DNA of 54,835 nucleotides from Acidobacteriota bacterium (GCA_003225315.1 QHZD01000036.1:1-54835); one strand, 5' to 3'; positions 1-8,453 are shown, numbered from the stretch's first letter. The notes: generated by a model from the sequence alone, not told the origin. Numbers and translations are program-made.

Positions 1-69
1 TGAGGGGGCTTTTTGGCGGCCCTAAATCCCGTAAGTGACGCCAGGTCGATGGCTTAGGGATTTTTAGAT

Positions 70-133
70 ACTGGTTCGGGACCAGGAGGTCGGTGGTTCA
101 AACATTCGCGCGTTTGTTTCCACCTGCGCCGCT
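70..133 (+). pseudogene. decayed tRNA-Pro(CGG) 3' half
   Basis: The anticodon arm is intact: stem CTGG/CCAG closing the loop TTCGGGA, which gives anticodon CGG (Pro). It is followed by a normal variable region and the start of a T arm (CGGTGGTTCAAA). About 16 extra bases then interrupt the T loop before TCCACC and TGCGCCG, which looks like the far side of the T stem and the usual tRNA-Pro acceptor strand. I find no pairing 5' half upstream and no CCA. It is therefore a relic rather than a working tRNA. This is read by eye; a covariance-model scan would settle it. Confidence 0.4.
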
Positions 134-190
134 AAATCAGTCAGCAGAATCAGCAATTGGATTTTGCGGGCGGCTGCAACGCCTTCATTC

Positions 191-242
191 CACGGGACTT
201 TGTAGTTTGGGGGTCGTGTTCGATCCCCACCGCCCCTATCAA
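191..242 (+). pseudogene. decayed tRNA 3' end
   Basis: The stretch ends in a T-loop-like TTCGATC followed by CCCACCGCCCCTATCA, which resembles the T stem, acceptor strand and an altered CCA of a tRNA. The 5' side of the T stem is about two bases short of pairing. A possible anticodon loop TTTGTA (Thr-like) lies just upstream, but its stem is poor. No 5' half is visible. I regard it as a second tRNA relic beside the Pro-like one. Confidence 0.3.
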
Positions 243-817
243 GACCTCCACAAACGAAAAGGGTTAGCCTCGACTCGTTGTAGTAATCACTATTTGTAGT
301 GATTGGACCTGTGCCAGCGTTTGGCGCTGAACGTCAGCATCCGCGTGCTACCCAGCCCAACATGCGTACGCCCTGTGGCCGCTCAGGTTCCCGCGCTGCC
401 CTGGTCAACGAAGCCCCGTAAGGTTGGTCATTGAGGCCCTTACTTACAGTGGTCTAGAAATGAAAAAGGTAAAACGCCAGAGTAGGGATTCCCATGGCCC
501 TCAGTCGCCGCTCGGAGATGATAATGTTGAGGAGAAATCCGCTCGCTCAAAATGAGTAATGCGCTTTCCGCTTCGGGAAACCTTGCTTGTTGAACGGCTT
601 CTCTTATTCGGCGGAAGTTTGCTCCGTAGCTTACATGCTAGTTTTTTTTCATCGCTAACTAAGGTATTCACCCGATTGTAACATCCGGCGCCGGTAAGTA
701 TCTATGAAGTGGTCTTTTTTGTTTGTCCTCATATCAGGAACCCAAGCCGCAGTTTGGCTCTGGGCAACGAGTCTTAAGATCACCTAGGGGGAGTGTCATT
801 GTTCACACCCGGTCCCA
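243..817. other. gene-poor leader region
   Basis: I see no convincing coding region here. There is a T-rich run (about 640-650), a GC palindrome CCGGCGCCGG near 688-697 and A/T-rich sequence before the LuxR-type gene, so the promoter of that gene probably lies here. I could not pick a confident -35/-10 pair. Confidence 0.4.
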
Positions 818-1564
818 GTGGAGAGCGTGGCCATCGTGATTGGCGGTGCTGAAATGTTAGCAGCGAGAAAGTCAAATTCATCTGGACCATTCCCCGACAA
901 GCTTCGAAATCCTTCTGTGCGTTTCGGCGGTGTCTCTTCGGACCTCTTTCCTCATGCAATTCATAAGAACTCCGGGAATGGTCACGATTCGAGTCGCGGG
1001 CGTCGAGAGTCGCAGGCTGTGGGGTTTCTTCTTCTGGATGCCACCCTTCGGCCCATTTATGCGAACGAAGATGCCCTGGCGATCCTCTCCTACCCCGGAT
1101 TTCCGTCAAGAATCAAAGGCTCTGACAATTTCTTGCAAAATAAGATCCGTTCGCTACTTTTAGGCAATGGCAATCATAACGGTTTCCCTCCTTCCAAATT
1201 TCTAAATGAGGTCGCCTCAGGGAAGAGGTGCTACCAATTGCGAGCATTCTCGGTGAAGTCGAGTCTCGGAGATGGACGGGGACCAGTAGTAGCTCTCCTG
1301 TTGGAAAGGAATCAACGAGGGGCGCTCAATCTTGAGAGGGTTACGCGTAAGTTCCGATTAACGAAGCGCGAAACGGAAACGGTTGAGCTTCTGCTCCAGG
1401 ATCTGAGTACCAAGCAGATCGCTAGCCGGATGGATATCAGTCCAAACACAGCAAAGGCATTCTTAAGGTCCGTAATGATCAAAGTGGGAGCGGAGAACAG
1501 AACCGGCATCATTGCGAGACTTCTGCAGGCATCGAAGGCAATGAACGGGGAAAGCCTTCTCTAG
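818..1564 (+). CDS. LuxR-type transcriptional regulator with PAS-like N-terminus
   Basis: A 248-residue protein. Residues about 70-110 (AVGFLLLDATLRPIYANEDA) look like the start of a PAS-type sensing domain. Residues about 175-240 form a LuxR/GerE helix-turn-helix, with the family signature LTKRETETVELL followed by STKQIASRMDISPNTAKAFL. There is no receiver aspartate pattern, so it is probably not a classical response regulator. The listed start is GTG; an ATG 12 codons later (854) is equally possible. It lies 500 bp before a promoter element with a 7-5-7 palindrome that recurs at the far end of the saccharide cluster. LuxR-type proteins bind dyad sites as dimers, so this is a candidate regulator of the cluster; that link is inference. 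Confidence 0.85.
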   Translation: MESVAIVIGGAEMLAARKSNSSGPFPDKLRNPSVRFGGVSSDLFPHAIHKNSGNGHDSSRGRRESQAVGFLLLDATLRPIYANEDALAILSYPGFPSRIKGSDNFLQNKIRSLLLGNGNHNGFPPSKFLNEVASGKRCYQLRAFSVKSSLGDGRGPVVALLLERNQRGALNLERVTRKFRLTKRETETVELLLQDLSTKQIASRMDISPNTAKAFLRSVMIKVGAENRTGIIARLLQASKAMNGESLL

Positions 1565-1700
1565 AGGCTGTTTTCAAGACATTCCTTTGACCAGTCCAAG
1601 TTGTTGATTCTAATGGCCTGAAAAAGGATTTTGAAATCACTTCTAGTCTCAAGCTCTGTTCATCCTGTGTTCATTCTCCTGGGTTGGTTGATGTGGAGAG

Positions 1701-2018
1701 TTGGCTACTTTGAGATCAGCATCGCGGAAAAGGCGTGAGAATCCACGGTTCTTGGTGAACGGGCGGTTCCGTGGCAGCCAGCTACCATTGGTTCCCGGCC
1801 ACCGCAAGTCTCGGACCTTTGAAGGAAAAGTGAAAGATATTTCGGACGGCGGATTTTGCCTGATTGCGACACGGGCCCCTGAAACGTCTGGGCTTCTTCA
1901 AGGCCGACTTTTGTTTCCTCGAATGCCCACGCAGATCCCCACGCTCGTTCAAGTTCGTTGGATGGAGCGCGCCCCATCCGGACGGTACTACCGAGTCGGT
2001 TTGCAATACGCTATCTGA
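1701..2018 (+). CDS. PilZ domain protein
   Basis: A 105-residue single-domain protein. It shows the PilZ cyclic-di-GMP-binding pattern: an arginine-rich N-terminal stretch (RKRRENPRF, the RxxxR box) and DISDGGF (the D/NxSxxG box) about 40 residues later, then beta-strand-like sequence to the end. The first possible start is TTG 1701, just after an in-frame stop. A second TTG at 1710 sits at better distance from GGAGAG (1695-1700) and may be the true start. It follows the LuxR-type gene on the same strand. PilZ proteins often tie exopolysaccharide production to c-di-GMP, which fits the saccharide cluster that follows, but no direct link is visible. Confidence 0.8.
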   Translation: MATLRSASRKRRENPRFLVNGRFRGSQLPLVPGHRKSRTFEGKVKDISDGGFCLIATRAPETSGLLQGRLLFPRMPTQIPTLVQVRWMERAPSGRYYRVGLQYAI

Positions 2019-2061
2019 ATTGGCGATTCCTTCGATCCTCTCCCCTACTCTTCTCGCTGTG

Positions 2062-2139
2062 CAGTACTAACCATCCGGGTTAGTCCTTCAGCCAATTGAC
2101 GCAGCCTGCCTAGATTAATACCGTTTGAATGCGTTATGA
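2062..2139 (+). promoter_or_regulatory. cluster-edge promoter element, copy A
   Basis: Contains the perfect 7-bp inverted repeat ACTAACC (2066-2072) / GGTTAGT (2078-2084), then a -35 TTGACG (2096-2101), a 17-bp spacer and a -10-like TACCGT (2119-2124). By hand alignment about 65 of 78 positions match the element at 20904-20981 on the other strand. Conservation covers the palindrome, the -35/-10 and about 15 bp after the -10, while the spacer middle differs. That is the pattern expected of a regulator site plus promoter. It reads into the P450 remnant and the GNAT gene. Confidence 0.75.
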
Positions 2140-2153
2140 GCGGGGGCACCTAA

Positions 2154-2480
2154 GTGGCGCGAAGGGCGCCTCAGATGTGGAGTCGGGACTGCAGAAGGCA
2201 CGGCGATACGCAGCGTTATGCGAGCTCACGCCACGAAGTGCTGGCAAATCCTTATCCGCTCTTGCGTCGACTTCGGACCGAAGACCGCGCTCACTGGGAG
2301 CCCTTCAGCCAAGCCTGCGTCGTCACGCGTTTCACAGACGTAGTTACCTTGTTGCATAAGCTCTTGGCTTATAAGCCGGTGTCTCCGGAAACCCTTACGG
2401 GGATGGGCCTATCCTCTCTTGATCCCGGTGTGTCCCTTTCTCGCGGTCTGGCACTTTTATTAGCATGGAGGCCAGATTGA
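2154..2480 (+). pseudogene. cytochrome P450 N-terminal remnant
   Basis: A 108-codon frame beginning with GTG just after promoter copy A. Residues about 25-75 read like the N-terminus of a bacterial P450: VLANPYPLLRRLRTEDRAHW, then VVTRFTDVVTLL, the usual substrate-access region. Everything after about residue 90 is absent: no I-helix AGxDT, no ExxR and no heme-cysteine loop. A full P450 has about 400 residues, so this cannot be a working enzyme. It overlaps the start of the next gene by 16 bp. It is most likely the stump of a P450 that once opened this operon. Confidence 0.65.
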
Positions 2481-3682
2481 CGGCGACGCCAAACGTAGTG
2501 CAGAGCAAGCCGAGGCATGGTCCAAAGCTGCGGGAGGCACGCTTCGAGGACTATGAGCAGATTGCAGAGCTTGAATCCCGGTTCGGGCTCACGGCCAAGC
2601 CTTACGAGGAGTGGGTCCATCTCTGGCAGGGCAATCCGCTGTACCGCAAGCTAAAAGCCGACTGGCCTATAGGCTGGGTGCTCGAAGACGAGGACGGCAA
2701 AATCGTCGCCTCGATGGGAAACATTCCATTCTTATATGAGCTTGACGGAAGGAAAATCCTGGTTGCCTCGGGACGCTCCTGGGTTGCCGACCTCGCGTAT
2801 CGGAGCGCATCGTTGTCGCTTCTAGATAACCTGATTCGACAGCGCAACGTAGATCTTTATTTGAATAATACGGCTAGTCATAATTCCGTCGCCGCCGTGA
2901 CCGCCCTTGAATGCTCTCGCGTGCCAGTCGGCATCTGGGACGAAGTAGCCTACTGGATCACAAATTACTTGGGGACCTTCCAGGACATTGTGGCGATGAA
3001 GAATTACCATCTGACAAGGCCGTTTGCCTTTCCACAGTCGGGGGGAGCTTGGACACGCTTGAAAAGCATGCGGGCCCGGCTTTCCAAACCCCTGAGCTAT
3101 CCGCTTTCGGCCGCTGCATTTCTGAAGGACAATCTGCTAAAGAAATCATTGCGAGAGAGCGGCGTCGAAGTGCAAGCTTGCCCGGATTTCGACGATCGCT
3201 TCGATGGCTTCTGGGAAGTCCAAAAGAGAAACAACCGCCACTTACTCCTGGCCGTCCGCACGCGCGAAGTCCTGGAATGGCACTTTAAACACGCATTGTT
3301 AGACAACCGGCTCTGGATCGTTACCGTTGTTGATGGTCCTCGAATAGTCGCTTATGCGATCTTCAAAAAAGTAGTCAATCGAAGGTCGGGCTTTAAACAA
3401 GTAATGCTTGTCGACTATCAGTCCTTGGAGGATAGCACGTCTATGCTTGAACCCCTGCTCTCCTGGACTTTGAGAAGGTGCCGGGCCGAAGGTGTCCATG
3501 TGTTGGAACACACGGGTCGCTGGCTGGAGAAGGGGGAGTTTATTGAGAAGGCCGCGCCTTACCGGCGCAAGCTGTCTACGTGGACATACTTCTACCGCGC
3601 AAATAATCCCGAACTGAGAAAGCTCCTGAACGACAGACGAGTTTGGGCTCCGTCCTTATTTGACAGTGACGCGACCCTCTAG
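2465..3682 (+). CDS. large GNAT-fold acyltransferase-like protein
   Basis: A 405-residue soluble protein. The N-terminal part (LREARFEDYEQIAELESRFGL, then GWVLEDEDGKIVASMGNIP) follows the pattern of a GNAT acetyltransferase. The rest, with a second beta-rich half (WIVTVVDGPRIVAYAIF), suggests a duplicated GNAT or FemAB-like fold. The acyl donor and acceptor are unknown. Such proteins are common in bacterial saccharide clusters, where they acylate amino-sugars or lipid-linked glycans. It is the only apparently intact gene behind promoter copy A, and it converges on the long minus-strand operon. No good Shine-Dalgarno precedes ATG 2465, so translation may be coupled to the P450 remnant that overlaps it. 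Confidence 0.7.
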   Translation: MEARLTATPNVVQSKPRHGPKLREARFEDYEQIAELESRFGLTAKPYEEWVHLWQGNPLYRKLKADWPIGWVLEDEDGKIVASMGNIPFLYELDGRKILVASGRSWVADLAYRSASLSLLDNLIRQRNVDLYLNNTASHNSVAAVTALECSRVPVGIWDEVAYWITNYLGTFQDIVAMKNYHLTRPFAFPQSGGAWTRLKSMRARLSKPLSYPLSAAAFLKDNLLKKSLRESGVEVQACPDFDDRFDGFWEVQKRNNRHLLLAVRTREVLEWHFKHALLDNRLWIVTVVDGPRIVAYAIFKKVVNRRSGFKQVMLVDYQSLEDSTSMLEPLLSWTLRRCRAEGVHVLEHTGRWLEKGEFIEKAAPYRRKLSTWTYFYRANNPELRKLLNDRRVWAPSLFDSDATL

Positions 3683-3721
3683 CTGCACTCGACGGAGAGC
3701 CGTTAGACTTTCTATTTTTCA

Positions 3722-3748
3722 TCCGACATTTCCTCTTTCTATGTCGGA
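3722..3748. terminator. hairpin between convergent transcripts
   Basis: TCCGACAT (3722-3729) pairs perfectly with ATGTCGGA (3741-3748) around an 11-base loop. It sits directly after the stop codon of the PQQ dehydrogenase gene and 40 bp after the stop of the GNAT gene. No proper U-tract follows on either strand, so it may only stabilise the 3' ends or act as a weak bidirectional terminator. Confidence 0.5.
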
Positions 3749-5389
3749 CTACTGCCGCAGTGCGAACGTGAATAGGCAATTGCCGGCATTGACTGCCACG
3801 TACTGCTTGCCACCCACCGAGTATGTCATTGGGCCGGAAATGACTGCCGCACCGAGGGATGTCTTCCAGAGCAGCGCGCCGCTGCGAGCATCCAGAGCAT
3901 AGAAGTAGCCCTCGCGTCCCCCGCTGAAAAGCAAATCCGAAGCCGTGGTCAGGATGCCTGCCTCGGTAACGTCGGTCATCTTGAATTCCCATTTCCTTTC
4001 ACCGGTCTGAGGGTCGAGCGCTCGGACCGCGCCGTAGCCCTCTTCCTCTTTCCGCAAATTCGGAGCTGGAGACCAATTAAATGGAACCGACGACCTCGTT
4101 GTTCCCCCGGAATAATCTCGGCCCTCACGATACTCGCTGGGCAGTTTCACAAACACAGACGAGGAGCTAACCCATGCGGGAATATAAAAAAGCCCGGTGC
4201 CCGGACTGTAAGAGGGAGAATACCAGCTAGTCCCACCAGGATTGCCGGGATACACAAGAGTCCCCTCCAGGCTTGGAGCCTGGCCCTCCACTCGCGTTGG
4301 TCTGCCCTTTTCATCGAATCCACTGGCCCATGTGATTTTGACGAACGGCTTACCCAGAAGGAATTTTCCTGTAGCGCGATCAAGCACGTAAAAAAAGCCG
4401 TTCCGGTTGGCCCACAGGATGACCTTGCGCTTCTGACCTTTCCACTCGATGTCGGCCAAGACTGGAACTTGAACCGAATCAAAGTCGAAATCGTCGTGAG
4501 GCGTGAATTGAAAATACCACTTCAGTTTTCCGGTGTCCGGGTCCAGCGCAATCGCGGAATCGCTGTAGAGATTGTCTCCGGGCCGTGCGTCAGAATTCCA
4601 GTCCGGGCTGGGGTTCCCTGTGCCCCAATAGGTTAAGTTGAGATCAGGGTCGTAGGATCCAGTCATCCAGATTGGCGCCCCTCCTCTCTCCCAGGAATTT
4701 CCTCCCCAGGTTTCGTGACCGGACTCGCCCGGTCCCGGAACTGTGTTGAACCGCCAAACCTCCCGTCCTGTCCGGGTATCGTAAGCGGCGATAAAGCCCC
4801 GAATGCCAAATTCGCCACCGGCGACGCCGACAAGCACCTTGTCCTTAATTACCAAGGGAGCGTGCGTAATGACATATGCGGACCTTGCCTTGGCCACCGT
4901 GGTCTCCCATAGAGGGTGGCCATCTTTGGCATCGATCGCGATGAGATGTGCGTCGAGCGTTCCCATGAAGAGCGTATCATCTAGTATGGCCAGCCCTCGG
5001 TTGACTCGACCGCAGCAAGGGCGCCCATGTTCCGGATGATGTGAGTAAGTCCAAAAAACCCGACCCGTGGCGGCATCCAAAGCGATCACGTCATTCGGAG
5101 CCTGGACGGTGTACATGATTCCGTCTACCACTAGAGGCGTGGCCTCGAACTTTTCCAACGACCGAGCCTGGTAGACCCACTGCAACTCGAGGTTCTTGAT
5201 GTTTGCCGTGGTGATCTGGCTAAGCAGGCTATAGCGCTGACTAAAGGTGGTTCCGGAATAGGTAAGCCAGTTTTCCGGCTCCTTGTCGGCCCCAAGAATA
5301 CGTTCGAACGAAATCTGTCTCGGCCAGGCGCTATTCGGGAGGCAACCAAACAGAGTGACCAGAACTATTAAACGTACTCGTTGGCTCAT
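3749..5389 (-). CDS. PQQ-dependent alcohol/sugar dehydrogenase, lanthanide-type motif
   Basis: A 546-residue periplasmic quinoprotein with an N-terminal signal peptide and an eight-bladed propeller pattern (repeated ALDxxTGxxxW). Diagnostic features are the vicinal cysteines of the PQQ pocket (CCGRVNRG), RPGDNLYSDS, and the active-site stretch HDDFDFDS. In this family the first Asp after the aromatic residue is catalytic, and an Asp two positions later is the hallmark of lanthanide-using enzymes (XoxF, PedH). Both are present here; the usual Trp is Phe. It is the last gene of the saccharide operon and overlaps the diheme cytochrome c gene by 4 bases, the likely electron acceptor. The substrate may be a sugar or alcohol group of the cluster product, or an unrelated alcohol. 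Confidence 0.88.
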   Translation of the reverse strand: MSQRVRLIVLVTLFGCLPNSAWPRQISFERILGADKEPENWLTYSGTTFSQRYSLLSQITTANIKNLELQWVYQARSLEKFEATPLVVDGIMYTVQAPNDVIALDAATGRVFWTYSHHPEHGRPCCGRVNRGLAILDDTLFMGTLDAHLIAIDAKDGHPLWETTVAKARSAYVITHAPLVIKDKVLVGVAGGEFGIRGFIAAYDTRTGREVWRFNTVPGPGESGHETWGGNSWERGGAPIWMTGSYDPDLNLTYWGTGNPSPDWNSDARPGDNLYSDSAIALDPDTGKLKWYFQFTPHDDFDFDSVQVPVLADIEWKGQKRKVILWANRNGFFYVLDRATGKFLLGKPFVKITWASGFDEKGRPTRVEGQAPSLEGTLVYPGNPGGTSWYSPSYSPGTGLFYIPAWVSSSSVFVKLPSEYREGRDYSGGTTRSSVPFNWSPAPNLRKEEEGYGAVRALDPQTGERKWEFKMTDVTEAGILTTASDLLFSGGREGYFYALDARSGALLWKTSLGAAVISGPMTYSVGGKQYVAVNAGNCLFTFALRQ

Positions 5390-6165
5390 TGGGCGCCGAT
5401 TCCTTTTAAGGAGGCAAGGTAACTGACGACATCTGCAAGCTGTTGGTTGTTGAGTTTGTCCCTGTAGGAAGGCATTAGAGATTTGTCGATGAAGCCGTAT
5501 TCTTTCAGGTTTGCCTTCTTGAGGGACTGTAGCCGCTCTTTCGAATCGATAAGTTGCACCGTTAAGGTGTCTTGGTTCATAAGCCTTCCAATAATTGTGA
5601 CCCCATCCCGGGTTACTATGCGGATGAAGCGGCTCGAGGGAAGAACTTCGGCGGCAGGATCGAGTAAAGAACGTCGCAGTTCGACTGTCCTCCGAAGAGA
5701 TCCGATCTCAGTGAGGTTGGGACCCACGCGGGAGCCCCTATCCCTGACTCGATGGCAGCTGAGACATTCACCTTTGCCTTCGAAAATGACCCTGCCTTGA
5801 ATTGCATCGCCGGGAGCGAACGTGGCACTGGATGTGGATTTCATATAACGCAAGTAGGCGACAACTGCCCGCATTTCGATCTGCGAAAATTCCTTTGAAA
5901 ACGCGGGCATCGAAGTTCCCGGGACTCCCACATTGAGAATTCGAATGAGATCGTCGTCGGACGACGCTGTCTTGAATTTGCCGCGACCCAAATCCACTCC
6001 GTAGACAGAATCACCATCCGGGCCATGGCAAATCGCGCAATTGGTTAGGAAAATTTGCCGGCCATCCTCGGTCTCACTGAGAACGGATGTTTGCTGTTGG
6101 GCTAGCACTGTGCGGGATGCCAACGCCGTGGCGAAGAGCAAGAGGCAAGCCCTAACCTCTCGCAT
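5386..6165 (-). CDS. diheme c-type cytochrome
   Basis: A 259-residue secreted protein with a signal peptide ending near LAQQ. It has two heme-binding motifs: CAICH (about residue 42) and CLSCH (about residue 117). The second half (GPNLTEIGSLR, then LLDPAAEVLPSSRF) matches the cytochrome domain usually found beside membrane-bound dehydrogenases. The C-terminal MPSYRDKLNNQQLADVVSYL is the usual last helix of such domains. It probably takes electrons from the PQQ dehydrogenase, whose start codon overlaps its stop by 4 bases. The gap of 69 bp to the PIG-L gene keeps it inside the same long operon. Confidence 0.85.
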   Translation of the reverse strand: MREVRACLLLFATALASRTVLAQQQTSVLSETEDGRQIFLTNCAICHGPDGDSVYGVDLGRGKFKTASSDDDLIRILNVGVPGTSMPAFSKEFSQIEMRAVVAYLRYMKSTSSATFAPGDAIQGRVIFEGKGECLSCHRVRDRGSRVGPNLTEIGSLRRTVELRRSLLDPAAEVLPSSRFIRIVTRDGVTIIGRLMNQDTLTVQLIDSKERLQSLKKANLKEYGFIDKSLMPSYRDKLNNQQLADVVSYLASLKGIGAQ

Positions 6166-6234
6166 ATGGTTCCCTCTCTTTCATTCGATTACCTTTACAG
6201 CCTATCCGAACCGTATGCTCCGCAAGCCTGACCT

Positions 6235-7275
6235 TCATGCCGTTAGCCCGATAGAAACCTTCGCTGCCTTTCTCAGATCAAACACTACGATCTGCTCATT
6301 TTCACGAACGCAGGGAAAACGCTCACAGAGGTACTCGCGCAACCCTGCGTAGTATTCAAGCCACCAGAAGGTCGACGAAACGAAAACGATAAAACTGGCG
6401 CCAGATTCTCGCTGTCGTTCGAGTTCTCGAATTGCCGCTGCATCATCGGCGGGTTTCCCCCAGTATCCCCCGCCTTTTTCTAGGAACGGTATGCAGCGCC
6501 GAGGGGCGACCAGGGCGGACACCTCCGAGATCGCTTCGCCCGGCAGAATAAAAGCTGCCTCCGTCGGAATGATCTCTGTGATCTCCTGGGTCGCCGTATA
6601 GAAACGGTGCCAACCTGGGTCCGCCCTGCAAGGCAAAGAGATGCCAGTCATACTTTCTCCTGCCACTCGGAAGACCTCGGCATAACGGCCCGCCCGTGCT
6701 ACGACGCTCCTATATTTGTTCATGGCACGAAACGCCAGATCATAGCGGAACTGTCGTATCTGCGAACGATGCGCCCTTACCGCCATCAATTTGCGTCGCA
6801 TAACCAGGCTGATGTCCTCTACTCGATCAAATTCGGTGAGGGGGGTCAGCACCTCATAGCTCAGCAGAGTTGGCTCTGCGATACCTGCAGCGTGTACCGC
6901 CGCCTGAACTATTGGTACGGTTGCGCGGTGATCCGGATGAAAGTCCCTCTCATGCGTCAGGTAGAGGATCTCCGGCTTTTCCCGTTGGAGGATGGGTTTG
7001 AGGGCGCGCGTAGCATCAATGGTATCCTCCTCAAGGTACTTGTCCGGCCGCCTCAAGAACTCTACGGAGGCAATTCCAAGTATCTCTGCAGCCCTTTCCG
7101 CTTCACGCTCTCTGAGGCGCCAGGCGGCTTCCTTTGATAGTTCAGGCAATCCATATTCTCCAGACGTAAGAAATACCGTCGTCACCCGGTCGCCCCGATC
7201 AGCGTGCAGGCAGATCGCGCCGCCACAGCCGATCGACTCGTCATCAGGATGCGGGGCGATCACCAGGACATTCAT
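6235..7275 (-). CDS. PIG-L/LmbE family deacetylase with extra C-terminal module
   Basis: A 346-residue protein. Residues 1-230 form a zinc-dependent N-acetylglucosaminyl deacetylase domain: PHPDDESIGCGG carries the zinc ligands and catalytic Asp, and HERDFHPDHRA the later His motif. Such enzymes deacetylate GlcNAc residues of small glycosides. Residues from about 235 to the end form a separate module (SGASFIVF, FWWLEYY, FDLRK). Nearly the same module ends the neighbouring GT2 protein. The gene overlaps that GT2 gene by 4 bases. The likely role is to free an amino group on the cluster's saccharide, perhaps for later acylation; the substrate is not visible from sequence. Confidence 0.85.
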   Translation of the reverse strand: MNVLVIAPHPDDESIGCGGAICLHADRGDRVTTVFLTSGEYGLPELSKEAAWRLREREAERAAEILGIASVEFLRRPDKYLEEDTIDATRALKPILQREKPEILYLTHERDFHPDHRATVPIVQAAVHAAGIAEPTLLSYEVLTPLTEFDRVEDISLVMRRKLMAVRAHRSQIRQFRYDLAFRAMNKYRSVVARAGRYAEVFRVAGESMTGISLPCRADPGWHRFYTATQEITEIIPTEAAFILPGEAISEVSALVAPRRCIPFLEKGGGYWGKPADDAAAIRELERQRESGASFIVFVSSTFWWLEYYAGLREYLCERFPCVRENEQIVVFDLRKAAKVSIGLTA

Positions 7276-8453
7276 TCGGGTACGCCCTCCCTCCGCAGGT
7301 CGAACATCACTATGGAGTCATTTTCAAGAACGCAGAGAAACCGTGTGCGCAGGTATTGGCGCAGCCCAACATAGTAGTCAAACCACCAAAAAGTCGACCA
7401 GGCGAATACGATGAATTGCGCGCCCGCTTCCCGCAGCCGTTCGAGTTCCTCAATAGCATTCTCATCGTCACGGGGATTACCCCAATATTTGCCGTCGCGC
7501 TCTAGGAACGGCATACGCTTGCGACCAGACATCGACGGATCTGCCTTCCACTCATCTCCATCAACGAGGATGAACGATCCGCCGAACGGTACAAGCGACA
7601 CGATGTCCCGCGCTGCCCGCTGGACTCGATGGGCCCAGGAGTTGGCTCTCCATAGATCTCGATTTACAGGGATCCCGAGCTTGTGGCAGTGTTCGGCAGC
7701 AGCTTTCGATGCATAATCGAAAAGCGCCAAATCGAACCTGAGCCTCTCTTCAAATTTCAACGATTGGTAGCCATTGTGTTCATGCATCCGGTAGCAAGCC
7801 TGCGGTTCCTCGACCTGCTTCATTCGCCCATGAAGTGCTGCCAAAGTAGCAAGATACAAATCTGGGCCGGGCCTTGCCGCCCAATGTGTTTCACCATTGT
7901 ACGAACCGCAGCCCGCACTGCGCCGCACGTCAGGCAGAGGGAAAACGCCTTGCAAGAACTTACGGGGGTATGCGTTGCCGGATGGCAGGTAACCCGCCAC
8001 CCCCTCCGGACCTGCGCGCAGAACCAAATCACGCATATCGCCATCGGGAAGAGACTTCCACCAAACCTTGCCGGTTGCCCGCGAGGACTCGTCCCATTCC
8101 AGCCATGGCCAATGCACTTTGACAACATCTGGGTCAGAAAAGGCGTCTATGGCCGCTGTCACCGCTGTTGGGCACAGGACATCATCCGAGTCCAAGAACA
8201 AGACCACATCCCCGCGGCTCAATGAGAAACCTGCATTCAGCGCCGAGTTTTGTCCCCCGTTTCCCTTCAGTAGCGGAATGATCCGACGGCCGTAACTCGC
8301 AATGATTTCGAGCGAGCCGTCTGTGGAACCATCGTCCACCACAATGACTTCCGTATTGCAGTAGGTCTGCTTGAGAGCGCTGTCAATGGCTTCTGTCAGG
8401 AAGCGCTGGTAGTTGTAGTTGTTGACGATGATGCTGACTAGGGCGTTGCTCAT
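7272..8453 (-). CDS. GT2 glycosyltransferase with the same C-terminal module
   Basis: A 393-residue protein. The N-terminal 230 residues are a family 2 glycosyltransferase of GT-A fold: ALVSIIVNNYNYQRFL, VDDGSTDGS (nucleotide binding) and FLDSDDVL (DxD metal site). There are no membrane segments, so it acts in the cytoplasm or at the membrane face. Residues about 284-388 repeat the module found at the end of the PIG-L protein: both contain a FLE-x-G-x-YWG motif, an ELER helix, FIVF, STFWW and a terminal FDLR. 4-base overlaps on both sides (GT4 upstream, PIG-L downstream) show tight coupling. The sugar donor is unknown. Confidence 0.85.
   Translation of the reverse strand: MSNALVSIIVNNYNYQRFLTEAIDSALKQTYCNTEVIVVDDGSTDGSLEIIASYGRRIIPLLKGNGGQNSALNAGFSLSRGDVVLFLDSDDVLCPTAVTAAIDAFSDPDVVKVHWPWLEWDESSRATGKVWWKSLPDGDMRDLVLRAGPEGVAGYLPSGNAYPRKFLQGVFPLPDVRRSAGCGSYNGETHWAARPGPDLYLATLAALHGRMKQVEEPQACYRMHEHNGYQSLKFEERLRFDLALFDYASKAAAEHCHKLGIPVNRDLWRANSWAHRVQRAARDIVSLVPFGGSFILVDGDEWKADPSMSGRKRMPFLERDGKYWGNPRDDENAIEELERLREAGAQFIVFAWSTFWWFDYYVGLRQYLRTRFLCVLENDSIVMFDLRREGVPE

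Noticed and set aside
1-300. tmRNA gene
   Set aside because: A 3'-end-like T arm is present, but I found neither the matching 5' end nor a tag reading frame.
3722-3748. Strong rho-independent terminator
   Set aside because: The 8-bp stem is perfect but no U-tract follows on either strand, so I keep it only as a moderate call.
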